Shown here in pieces: positions 27,795 through 35,600 of a stretch of 41,320 nucleotides of DNA. The stretch's first letter is position 1; each line of letters opens with the position of its first letter. The notes beneath the pieces are model-generated. The model searched no databases. It saw nothing but the letters and a program-made list of their open reading frames with translations, and was not told where the DNA came from. The position numbers were made by a program, and so were the translations under genes. The stretch is from Bacteroidia bacterium (GTDB taxonomy: Bacteria; Bacteroidota; Bacteroidia; JANWVE01): NCBI GenBank assembly GCA_025057675.1, contig JANWVE010000003.1:1-41320 (forward strand), in the 5' to 3' direction.

Positions 27795-28376
27795 ATGTAC
27801 GTTTATCAGCAAATTCAGGAAGCTATACGCATAAAAAAAATCCTTTTAGAGCAAAGTGAATACATAGAAAAAGTCGCCCAAGTGCTTATAGATGCCTTCA
27901 AAATAGGTAAAAAACTACTTATTTTTGGCAATGGAGGTTCTGCGGCAGACGCCCAACATTGGGCAGCTGAATTTTCAGGTTCGTTTTACAACCGAAGAAG
28001 ACCCCCTTTACCAGCCATAGCACTTACCACAAATTCCTCTGAAATCACAGCTATCGGCAATGATTTTGGTTTTGAATATATTTTTGAAAAACCTCTCTCC
28101 GCACTCGCCCAAAAAGGCGATATCGTGATGGGTATATCTACTTCGGGTAATTCTAAAAATGTACTTTTAGCGCTCGAAACCGCTATTCAAAAAGAATGCA
28201 CTGTCATCGGTTTTACAGGAAAAACAGGGGGCAAAATGAAAAACTTATGTCATTATTGCTTTTGTATTGACTCCACAGATGTAGCCCGCATTCAAGAAGC
28301 ACACGAGCTAATTGCTCATTTACTTTGCGCCCGCGTAGAACAAGAATTATTTGAGAATAAAAGCTATACTCTTTGA
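27795..28376 (+). CDS. gmhA: Phosphoheptose isomerase (sedoheptulose 7-phosphate isomerase)
   Basis: 193 aa SIS-domain enzyme for the first step of ADP-heptose synthesis for the lipopolysaccharide inner core; a cytoplasmic tetramer in the family. FGNGGSAADAQH at 44-55; the zinc ligands of the family map to His55, Glu59, Gln167 and His175, with the same spacings as in E. coli GmhA. ISTSGNSKN (114-122) is the sugar-phosphate loop. No other heptose genes are in the window. The 3' end overlaps the convergent methyltransferase gene by 13 nt. Confidence 0.94.
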   Translation: MYVYQQIQEAIRIKKILLEQSEYIEKVAQVLIDAFKIGKKLLIFGNGGSAADAQHWAAEFSGSFYNRRRPPLPAIALTTNSSEITAIGNDFGFEYIFEKPLSALAQKGDIVMGISTSGNSKNVLLALETAIQKECTVIGFTGKTGGKMKNLCHYCFCIDSTDVARIQEAHELIAHLLCARVEQELFENKSYTL

Positions 28377-29083
28377 GCTATCAAAATACATCGCTTACCT
28401 TCAGAATTACCTTGATAATCCCCCCAACAGGAAATTACAGAAGCACCCGCTCGGCAAAAAAATGAATATAAATCCCGTTGAAAGTATAATTTTACCCGTT
28501 CTTGAAAAAAATATGCTCTACCCTTGTCCTCAAAAGCAATTTCCTTCAAAACGGTATTATCAACAATACTTCTAGTAATGTAAAAAGTCAGCCCCTTTTT
28601 AACTATTCTCTCCTGACTGATAAGATTTTTAACTACATAATCTGCGTTAAAATAATCTAAAATAATGAGATTCTTACTCTGATGAACTAAATTTTTAATT
28701 ACTTCAAAGTTCTCCTCATCGTGTTCAAAGTAGCCAAACGAAGTAAAAAGATTGCTCACTACATCAAACTGTTTATTCAAGGGCTTACGGATATCTTGCA
28801 CAAAAAACTCCACATTAGAAAAATGTTTAGACTGTTGTTTAGCTTGTGCGATGTTATGTTCAGATAAATCTATCCCTGTAACCTGGAATCCTTTTTGGGC
28901 TAAGTACAAAGCATGCCTGCCTGTGCCGCAAGCTGTATCTAACCATGAACAAGCAGGTAAAATGTATTTTTGAGATAGTAAAAAATTTACTAAAACATCT
29001 ATGAATTGAGCTGCTTCTTGAGTATCTCTATGTTCGTATAAAAGGTGATAATAAGGGCTATCAAACCAGGTTTTGTACCACAT
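28364..29083 (-). CDS. Class I SAM-dependent methyltransferase
   Basis: 239 aa. SAM-binding motif I LDTACGTGRHA at 48-58, the acidic end of strand 2 (VTGIDLSEHNIAQA), then QDIRKP and FDVVSNLFTSFGYF as motifs II-III. The rest is a small-molecule-type methyltransferase with no extra domain. Substrate unknown. The start codon lies one base after the argH stop, so it is very probably translated from the argH transcript. The 3' end overlaps gmhA on the opposite strand. Confidence 0.88.
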   Translation of the reverse strand: MWYKTWFDSPYYHLLYEHRDTQEAAQFIDVLVNFLLSQKYILPACSWLDTACGTGRHALYLAQKGFQVTGIDLSEHNIAQAKQQSKHFSNVEFFVQDIRKPLNKQFDVVSNLFTSFGYFEHDEENFEVIKNLVHQSKNLIILDYFNADYVVKNLISQERIVKKGLTFYITRSIVDNTVLKEIAFEDKGRAYFFQERVKLYFQRDLYSFFCRAGASVISCWGDYQGNSEGKRCILIAQRV

Positions 29084-29084
29084 G

Positions 29085-30419
29085 TTAATTGTTTAGCAGT
29101 TGATGTATGGCTTTATTGACCTGTTCAAAAGGAAAGGTATTAAGTACCTTTTGCATTTCACTTTGTATAACCTCATTTTTCAAATTACCGATGCTACCCT
29201 CGTGGGTATGCTTGACTTCTCGGGGAGCAACAAAAGTACCGTTTTGTATTTGTTCTGCTACTATGCGATAAGCATCTCTGAATGAAGTACCTTTTAGAAC
29301 TAACTCATTAGCTACTTCTACGCTAAATAAGTGTTCGTAGCGTTTATCTTCTAAAATTCCTTCTTTAACAATAATTTGACTGATGGCATAATTTGTAATG
29401 TTCAAGCAAGCATTGAGCTCTGTAAAAGCGGGGATAAAGTTTTCTTTTATGAGTTGTAAGTCTCTGTGATAGCCTGAAGCTAGATTAGTTGTAATCAAAG
29501 TAATTTCATTAGGCAGCGCCATAATTTTATTTGCTTTTGCGCGTACTAATTCAAACACGTCAGGATTTTTTTTATGGGGCATAATACTTGACCCTGTGGT
29601 AAGCTCATCAGGAAATGAGATAAAACCAAAATTTTGGGATATATACAAACATACATCTTGGGCAAGCTTACCTAAAGTAGCCGCAATATTGGACATAGCT
29701 TGTGCTACAATTCTTTCAGTTTTACCTCTACCCATTTGTGCGTACACTACGTTAACATTGAGCTGTTCAAATCCTAATAGTTGGGTAGTCATAGTTCTGT
29801 TTAGAGGAAAGGATGAACCATAGCCCGCAGCTGAACCTAATGGATTTTTATTTGCTACACGATAGGCAGCTTGTAAAGTAATCAGGTCATCTATTAAGCT
29901 TTCTGCGTAGGCGCCAAACCATAGTCCAAAAGAGGAGGGCATCGCAATTTGATAGTGTGTATAGCCTGGAATGAGTACATTTTTGTAAGTTTCACTCAAT
30001 TGGATTAAAGTATCAAACAGGTTTTTAACTAAATATACTGTGTTTTCAATTTCTTTGCGAATAAACAGCTTGAGGTCTAAAAGAACTTGGTCATTACGAG
30101 AACGCCCACTGTGGATTTTCTTTCCTACTTCGCCCAGCTTACGCGTAAGATGCAATTCTACTTGGGAATGGACATCTTCCACGCCTTCCTCAATAACAAA
30201 GTTACCTTGTTCAATTTGATGATATAAGTCAATGAGTGCTTTTTTGAGGGTGGATAGCTCCTCTGCGGCCAGCAAACCGATACTTTGTAGCATGGTGATA
30301 TGCGCAATAGAACCTATCACATCGTGGGGAGCAAGAAAGATGTCCATTTCTCGGTCTTTGCCAATGGTAAATTTTTCAATCTCCTTGCTGACCTCAAAAC
30401 CCTTTTGCCACAATTTCAT
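29085..30419 (-). CDS. argH: Argininosuccinate lyase
   Basis: Last step of arginine biosynthesis: argininosuccinate to arginine and fumarate. 444 aa from ATG 30419 (MKLWQKGF), close to the family length; the in-frame opening upstream to 30476 passes through the promoter and was rejected. The fumarase-superfamily signature GSSIMPHKKNPD is at 276-287; HSGRSRNDQ at 103-111 and GYTHYQ (His155) are also conserved. Heads a two-gene unit with the methyltransferase. A TATTTTTG box is 5 nt before the ATG. The other arg genes are not in the window. Confidence 0.96.
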   Translation of the reverse strand: MKLWQKGFEVSKEIEKFTIGKDREMDIFLAPHDVIGSIAHITMLQSIGLLAAEELSTLKKALIDLYHQIEQGNFVIEEGVEDVHSQVELHLTRKLGEVGKKIHSGRSRNDQVLLDLKLFIRKEIENTVYLVKNLFDTLIQLSETYKNVLIPGYTHYQIAMPSSFGLWFGAYAESLIDDLITLQAAYRVANKNPLGSAAGYGSSFPLNRTMTTQLLGFEQLNVNVVYAQMGRGKTERIVAQAMSNIAATLGKLAQDVCLYISQNFGFISFPDELTTGSSIMPHKKNPDVFELVRAKANKIMALPNEITLITTNLASGYHRDLQLIKENFIPAFTELNACLNITNYAISQIIVKEGILEDKRYEHLFSVEVANELVLKGTSFRDAYRIVAEQIQNGTFVAPREVKHTHEGSIGNLKNEVIQSEMQKVLNTFPFEQVNKAIHQLLNN

Positions 30420-30424
30420 GCAAG

Positions 30425-30432
30425 CAAAAATA
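30425..30432 (-). promoter_or_regulatory. TAnnTTTG -7 box of argH, 5 nt from ATG
   Basis: Minus strand TATTTTTG, then GCTTGC-type spacer of 5 nt, then ATG. It also supports the shorter argH start. Confidence 0.55.
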
Positions 30433-30510
30433 CAACTTATTTTGAAGACTGATTGGTAACCACAAACTTTTGACAAGTAAAAAGCAAGATATGAAATATA
30501 TAATTTTTTT

Positions 30511-31121
30511 GGGCGTGTCCCTTCGCTGCGCTTCGGGTCGGCGTGCTACGGGCTGCGCTATCGCTTCGGTGCTTCGCTGCGCTCCGCACTGCTGACGCAC
30601 CCTCCGCATGCCTCACGCAGCAAGCTTGGGATGTTTTATCTTGTTTTTATACCTACCTTTGCTTTACCTTGTTTAATGTTAATTATCAAATATTTACAAG
30701 ATTAAAATTTTTTACCTTATTTCAAGTGGGGTTATTTTACCTTGTTTTACATTCATTTTCAAGCATATACAAGCTTAAACCTTGAATGCATGGACTTTTT
30801 GCAACTCTTTAACCCTGATTAAATAAAATTTACCTTTTTTTCATTCATTTTCAGATGTTTACAAGATTAAAATGTATTTTTACCTTGTTTAACATTCATT
30901 TTGAGATACTTACAGGATTAAAGTTTTGAGTATATGGATTGAGTCTGCTTGCTGCATGCGTGAGGCATGCGTAGGGCAAGCCGTTAGGCTTGGTGCGAAG
31001 CCCCTCGCCCACACTCAAACTCTTGTCCAGGGGGTGGGCGGGTGGGGCGCAGCACCGTCAGCCCGCAGCACGCCGACCTTGTGGGCATGAGCGCCAGCGA
31101 AACGCCCACAAGGACACGCCC
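30511..31121. repeat. Full-length intergenic repeat element, forward core
   Basis: Left arm 30511-30619 (short outer module, TGC-tgac-GCA). Core 30620-30955, forward orientation, four paired units. Right arm 30956-31121 with C-rich extension, AAGCC-taac-GGCTT and the long outer hairpin. Divergent intergenic region. Confidence 0.92.
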
Positions 31122-31216
31122 AAAAACTAATAAAATTAACTGCTTTATTTTTTTCAAAAATACATCCAATAAAAATGACCCTTGAAAAATATACAATCAG
31201 ATATTTGAATATTTGT

Positions 31217-31224
31217 TACCTTTG
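31217..31224 (+). promoter_or_regulatory. TAnnTTTG -7 box, 4 nt from ATG
   Basis: TACCTTTG followed by TAAC and the ATG at 31229; it also argues against the in-frame ATG at 31175. Confidence 0.55.
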
Positions 31225-31228
31225 TAAC

Positions 31229-31921
31229 ATGAGTGCAGATATTTATCATATTCTTTCAAAAATTCATTGGATAAGCGTACTGATTTTTTTGCTTCTATAC
31301 ATCTACAAACTAGTTCTACTTATTATCAACAAATTGGGAGATTTAGATAGATTTAGCAAGAAATTCAGAATTCCCGAGTCTATCATAAGTGTTATTTTTT
31401 TGCTAACAGGCGGGCTACTCTTGATAAACACAGGCAACACATCTAACTTCTTATGGGTAAAAATTGGATTGGTTTTTATATCCATTCCTTTGGGAATTAT
31501 TGGTTTCAAAAAACATAATAAGGTTCTAGGAGTTTTATGCATTTTATTGATAGTAGCCAGCTATGGAATGGCAGAGATTAACAAAAACATCACCAAAAAA
31601 GAGCTCAAAATAGTCTTACAAAGCATTCCTGCACCTAAGGTAGAACCTACAAGCACAAAAGATACCTTACAAAATGAACAAATCAAGAAGGAAATTACAG
31701 AATACGGAAAACAGCTCTACACAGCGGCTTGCATAAACTGCCATGGTGAAAACGGTGATTTAGGTAAGTCTGGGGCAAAAAATCTCAAAATGAGCAGTTT
31801 AAGCGAAACAGAAAAGAAACGCATCATTACAAAAGGAAAAGGTGTTATGCCTGGATACAGCAGCCTATCAGAAGCACAAGTGCAAGCTATTATCGAATAT
31901 ATCGCTACTTTGAAAAAATAA
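31229..31921 (+). CDS. Four-helix membrane protein (SirB-like) fused to cytochrome c
   Basis: 230 aa. The N-terminal half has four predicted membrane helices (about 13-33, 50-67, 76-93, 98-113) in a layout like the SirB / COG3094 family. A short linker (120-150) leads to a class I cytochrome c domain: CINCH heme motif (Cys168, Cys171, His172) and distal Met207 in GVMPGYSS, with the heme domain expected in the periplasm. Likely an electron-transfer protein of respiration; partner unknown. The first 18 residues of the longer reading frame were dropped because the promoter box overlaps them. No operon partner; the next gene has its own promoter. Confidence 0.85.
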   Translation: MSADIYHILSKIHWISVLIFLLLYIYKLVLLIINKLGDLDRFSKKFRIPESIISVIFLLTGGLLLINTGNTSNFLWVKIGLVFISIPLGIIGFKKHNKVLGVLCILLIVASYGMAEINKNITKKELKIVLQSIPAPKVEPTSTKDTLQNEQIKKEITEYGKQLYTAACINCHGENGDLGKSGAKNLKMSSLSETEKKRIITKGKGVMPGYSSLSEAQVQAIIEYIATLKK

Positions 31922-31965
31922 TCTGAATACCCTGAAAAAATGAGGTTACTTTCAGTTATTTAATA

Positions 31966-31973
31966 TAACTTTG
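31966..31973 (+). promoter_or_regulatory. TAnnTTTG -7 box of the SH3-like lipoprotein gene
   Basis: TAACTTTG, 18 nt before the ATG at 31992. Confidence 0.5.
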
Positions 31974-31991
31974 TACCAAAACCATAAATTT

Positions 31992-32771
31992 ATGAGAAAA
32001 CTACTATTAATATTGCTATGCGGAACACTCATCTTGTCCGTAGCATGTAACAAAAAAACTAAAACAGGAAAAGGGGATAAAGAAAAGAATGATATTGAGA
32101 ATGGAGAAAAAAATACTTCAAAAGAAGACAAAGAAAAATCTAGCACCATAGCAATATGTGTATATGATAAAATGTCTATTCTTACCAAACCTTCACGAAA
32201 AGAAGGTAAATGGATAACTTCCTTATCTTTGGGCGAGAAAGTTACTTATCTCGGGGATGAACAAAAAGATGAAACTGGTAAATACTCTTTTGTGAAAGTA
32301 CGTACCTTAGGCAACCAAGAGGGATACGCTGATGCCAGGGTTATCATTCCTAATGCAGAGGTAGCTTGCATAACCGATCATACCCCTATTTATAGCCGCC
32401 CTGAGCTCACCACAGTAACACAAAATTCTTTCGAACCTTTTGACATTATAGCTATTGTAAGCACACAAGGAGATTGGACAGAGATTGTGGGTAAACGTAG
32501 AAAAGGTACATGGATTGATAAAGGATGGATAAAATCAAAGAGCATTTCTAAAGATGAAAAAGATATTGCTACGGCAGTGTATTGTGTACGCGCTTTGAGT
32601 CAAAATACAACGGAAAAGACGCTCGCCGAACTTAAAAAAATTCAAAACAACAATGATTTGAAAGGTTCTATATTTGACGAAGACATTGCGGAGATAATAA
32701 ACAAACTATCTGGTAATGATAGTGAAAATTACCGAAAATCAATTAGTATTGAAGAGGTAGAGTTACAGTAA
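31992..32771 (+). CDS. Lipoprotein with SH3-like domains
   Basis: 259 aa from ATG 31992. Lipobox LSVAC, with the lipidated cysteine at 19. A Lys/Glu-rich linker (20-48) is followed by two probable bacterial SH3-like modules: about 55-115 (ICVYDKMSILTKPSRKEGKW, then VTYLGDE and EGYADARVI) and about 120-185 (ACITDHTPIYSRPELTT, then GWIKSKSI). The C-terminal about 70 residues are helical. Such domains often bind cell-wall or protein ligands; no enzyme motif is seen. Likely periplasmic face of the inner or outer membrane. A repeat element begins 12 nt after its stop. Confidence 0.75.
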   Translation: MRKLLLILLCGTLILSVACNKKTKTGKGDKEKNDIENGEKNTSKEDKEKSSTIAICVYDKMSILTKPSRKEGKWITSLSLGEKVTYLGDEQKDETGKYSFVKVRTLGNQEGYADARVIIPNAEVACITDHTPIYSRPELTTVTQNSFEPFDIIAIVSTQGDWTEIVGKRRKGTWIDKGWIKSKSISKDEKDIATAVYCVRALSQNTTEKTLAELKKIQNNNDLKGSIFDEDIAEIINKLSGNDSENYRKSISIEEVELQ

Positions 32772-32783
32772 AAGTTATTTTTT

Positions 32784-33389
32784 GGGCGTGTCCCTCGCTG
32801 CGCTCGGGTCGGCGTGCTGCGGGCTGCGCTATCGCTTCGGTGCTGCGCTGCGCTTCGCACTGCTCACGCACCCTCCGCATGCCTCACGCAGTAGCCTTGG
32901 GATGTTTTACCTGATTTGCATACATACCTTTGCTTTACCTTGTTTGATATTCATTATCAAGTACTTACAAGATTAAAATTTTTTACTTGGTTTGAACCAC
33001 TGTTGTTTTATCTTGTTTTGTACTCATTTTCAAGCACGTACAAGGTTAAACCTTGAATAGATAGACTTTACACAATCCTTTAACCCTGATTAAATAAGCT
33101 TTACCTTGTTTTTCACTCATTTTCAAATATTTACAAGGTTAAGGTGTATTTTTACCTTGTTTAACATTCATTTTCAGGTACTTACAAGGTCAAAATTTGA
33201 ATAGATGGGATTAGTTTCTTAGCCGCTTGCGTGAGGCATGCGGAGGGCGTGCGGTAGCACGGTGCGAAGCCCCTCGCCCACACTGAAACCCTTGACCAGG
33301 GGGTGGGCGGGTGGGGCGTAGCACCGTTAGCCCGTAGCACGCCGTCCTTGTGGGCATACGCGCAGCGTAACGCCCACAAGGACACGCCC
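32784..33389. repeat. Full-length intergenic repeat element, forward core
   Basis: Left arm 32784-32890 (short outer module, TGC-tcac-GCA). Core 32891-33225, forward, four paired units. Right arm 33226-33389 with C-rich extension, CGTGC-tacc-GCACG and the long outer hairpin. It lies between convergent genes. Confidence 0.92.
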
Positions 33390-33489
33390 AAAAAAACATT
33401 AAAAAATACCTTTCATTATCTGTTCATTTTGTTGTAAAAAATAACCAACCTTATACCTCGCAGTAACAAAAACATAAAAAAATAAATTT

Positions 33490-34245
33490 TCAAGTGCTTT
33501 TGAACTCTCTTTGTCTAACTGCTTCATATAATACTATACCTGTGGCTACACTCACATTCAATGAAGATAACTTGCCATACATGTAAATTTTAACCTGCAT
33601 ATCAGATAGTTTTAATAATGCATCTTGTATGCCTCTACCCTCTGAACCCATAACTATCCCTGTTGGGAGGGTAAAGTCAGTGTCATACAAGTTTGTAGTA
33701 CCTTTTTCGGTACAAGCTACTATTTGCAAACCGCACTCCTTTAAGTAATTCAGAGTACTTTTCAAACTTTTTTCTTTACAGACAGGTAAATGCATAAGCG
33801 CACCCGCAGAGGTTTTTATGGCAACACTGTTAATTTTTGCACTGTTTTGAGTAGGAATAACTAATCCGTCTGCACCTGCACAGTATGTCGCTCGGGCAAT
33901 AGCACCAAAATTATGTACATCGGTTACACCGTCTAAAATTACAATCAAAGGGTTTTTGCCTTGTTCAAAAGTTTGTGTGATAAGACTTTCTAAGTTTGCA
34001 TACCGTATCTCTGACAGGTACGCCACAATCCCCTGATGATTCTGACCTCGGGCTTCTTTTTCAATTTTTACCTCGGGTACGCGTTGTATCCATACTTCAT
34101 GTGCTTTAGCCAGTACGAGTATCTTGTCTAATAGTTCATTTCTAGCCGCTTTTTGACTAAGTAAAATTTTATCTAATGTTTTTCCTGCTTTAAAGGCTTC
34201 AATAATAGCATGATAGCCAAAAATAATTTGGTTTTTTTCGGTCAT
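33490..34245 (-). CDS. rlmB: SpoU/TrmH-family 23S rRNA 2'-O-ribose methyltransferase, RlmB-type
   Basis: 251 aa. SPOUT methyltransferase that modifies a ribose 2'-OH, in RlmB's case G2251 of 23S rRNA. An N-terminal L30e-like substrate-binding domain (about 1-75, with FGYHAIIEAF) precedes the knotted catalytic domain: motif 1 HNFGAIARAT (Asn112, Arg118), motif 2 IVMGSEGRG (197-205), motif 3 SLNVSVATGIVLYEA (228-242). Length and N-terminal domain fit RlmB; a paralogous TrmH-type target cannot be excluded. A TATACTTG box ends 4 nt before the ATG. Confidence 0.9.
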   Translation of the reverse strand: MTEKNQIIFGYHAIIEAFKAGKTLDKILLSQKAARNELLDKILVLAKAHEVWIQRVPEVKIEKEARGQNHQGIVAYLSEIRYANLESLITQTFEQGKNPLIVILDGVTDVHNFGAIARATYCAGADGLVIPTQNSAKINSVAIKTSAGALMHLPVCKEKSLKSTLNYLKECGLQIVACTEKGTTNLYDTDFTLPTGIVMGSEGRGIQDALLKLSDMQVKIYMYGKLSSLNVSVATGIVLYEAVRQREFKST

Positions 34246-34249
34246 CCTG

Positions 34250-34257
34250 CAAGTATA
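34250..34257 (-). promoter_or_regulatory. Near-consensus -7 box of rlmB, 4 nt from ATG
   Basis: Minus strand TATACTTG (one mismatch to TAnnTTTG), then 4 nt, then ATG. Same spacing as several other genes in this window. From 34258 to 34394 I see only AT-rich sequence, perhaps with remnants of an eroded left arm (34314-34365). Confidence 0.35.
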
Positions 34258-34394
34258 AGCAATACACTTGATAGTTCTTAAACAAGTATTTTTTATGCAT
34301 TGGGGATTAGCATCTTAAACTACGCTTCTACCTCTCTTCACACGCTACTAACACATTCTCACAAAAAAACACTACTAACATACTAAATAAACCT

Positions 34395-34635
34395 ATTTAT
34401 GCAAGCTTTAATCTTGTAAATATTTGAAAATGAACATTAAACGAAGTAAAAACAAGTTTTAATTTTTGTAACTCATTGATAATCAAAATTAAACAAGGTA
34501 AAGTACATACATGTGGAGTTAAATTGCGTGAGGGATACGGAGCATGCCGTTAGGCAGTGCGGAGCGCAGCGAAGCACCGAAGCGAACGCGTAGTGCGCAG
34601 TAGCCCGACCCGAAGCGCAGCGAAGGGACACGCCC
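34395..34635. repeat. Repeat element lacking a recognisable left arm
   Basis: The core remnant (34395-34526) has two paired units (AATCTTGT...ACGAAGT; AATTTTTGT...ACAAGGT). The intact right arm 34527-34635 has TGCC-taac-GGCA and the short outer module. The left boundary is uncertain because the left arm is missing or decayed. Confidence 0.8.
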
Positions 34636-34713
34636 AAAAATAAACCTTAGCAGTAAAAAAATTACTATTTGACTAGATTAACCACTTGTGTAATTTTTTC
34701 ATTTCTTTGCAGT

Positions 34714-35451
34714 ATGAAAGTTAAACTCATAATCCTACTATGCACCTTTTATTTGTTGAGCTGCCATTCTAACAATAAGACATCAGAAAACACAAATCTG
34801 ACGCATCAGGATAATACTGCCGCCAAACCTACCCCACAACAACTAAGCACAGACCTCTCTAAACTTAAAAAAGTAAAAATCACTACCTCTTTGGGAGAAA
34901 TCATAATCGCTTTGTACGATGATACTCCCATACACAGAGATAATTTTATCAAATTGGCTAAGGAAAAAACTATCAACGGGAGCATATTCCATCGAGTTAT
35001 AGATGGTTTTATGATACAAGGGGGCGACCCCACTACCAAAGACCCTAATTCTAAAATACCCCCAGGACAAGGTGGACCTGGTTACAATCTTAAAGCAGAA
35101 ATTAAAAGAAATCATCTTCATAAAAGAGGCGCCGTAGCCGCAGCCCGCCTACCTGATATGATGAACCCTGAACGTGAGTCTAGCGGCTCACAATTCTACA
35201 TCGTCCAGGCAGGACCTGTAAAACCCGAAGAACTAACCATGATAGAAAATTACTTCGGTATCAAATACACCGATGAAGAGAAAAAAATGTACTACACCCT
35301 CGGCGGCAGACCTGACCTAGATATGCAATATACTGTGTTCGGAGAAGTTATTTCTGGTATGGAAGTAGTAGATAAAATCGCCAAAGTACCTAAAAACACC
35401 CAAGATAAACCACTTAAAGATATTAAGATGGAGCTTCAAATGGTAGAATAG
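34714..35451 (+). CDS. Cyclophilin-type peptidyl-prolyl isomerase, lipoprotein
   Basis: 245 aa from ATG 34714; the longer opening from 34669 adds 15 residues ahead of a good lipoprotein signal. Lipobox LLSC with Cys17. The cyclophilin domain spans about 52-243: FHRVIDGFMIQGGD (92-105, catalytic Arg94, Phe99, Gln102), SSGSQFYIVQ, and VFGEVISGMEVVDKIA near the end. An insertion around residues 175-200 (NYFGIKYTDEEKK) is seen in Bacteroidota forms. Acts in periplasmic protein folding, membrane-anchored. A near-consensus TTTCTTTG box is 4 nt before the ATG. A solo repeat arm starts one base after its stop codon. Confidence 0.92.
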   Translation: MKVKLIILLCTFYLLSCHSNNKTSENTNLTHQDNTAAKPTPQQLSTDLSKLKKVKITTSLGEIIIALYDDTPIHRDNFIKLAKEKTINGSIFHRVIDGFMIQGGDPTTKDPNSKIPPGQGGPGYNLKAEIKRNHLHKRGAVAAARLPDMMNPERESSGSQFYIVQAGPVKPEELTMIENYFGIKYTDEEKKMYYTLGGRPDLDMQYTVFGEVISGMEVVDKIAKVPKNTQDKPLKDIKMELQMVE

Positions 35452-35452
35452 T

Positions 35453-35568
35453 TTGCGTGAGGCATGCGAAGGGTGCGTAAGCAGTGCGCAGCACCGAAGC
35501 GAAGCGCAGCCCGCAGCACGCCGACCTTGCTGGCATGAGCAAAGCGAAACGCCAGCAAGGACACGCCC
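35453..35568. repeat. Solo repeat arm with compensated outer stem
   Basis: A single right-type arm with no core or partner. TTGCGTGAGG begins one base after the stop codon of the cyclophilin gene. The inner hairpin is TGC-ttac-GCA; the outer hairpin is CCTTGCTGGC / GCCAGCAAGG, which differs from the usual CCTTGTGGGC / GCCCACAAGG by two changed pairs, both compensated. It ends GGACACGCCC, 32 nt before the MFS gene. Confidence 0.88.
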
Positions 35569-35600
35569 AAAATAAAAAAGAAAAACTTGTATAGAACTAT

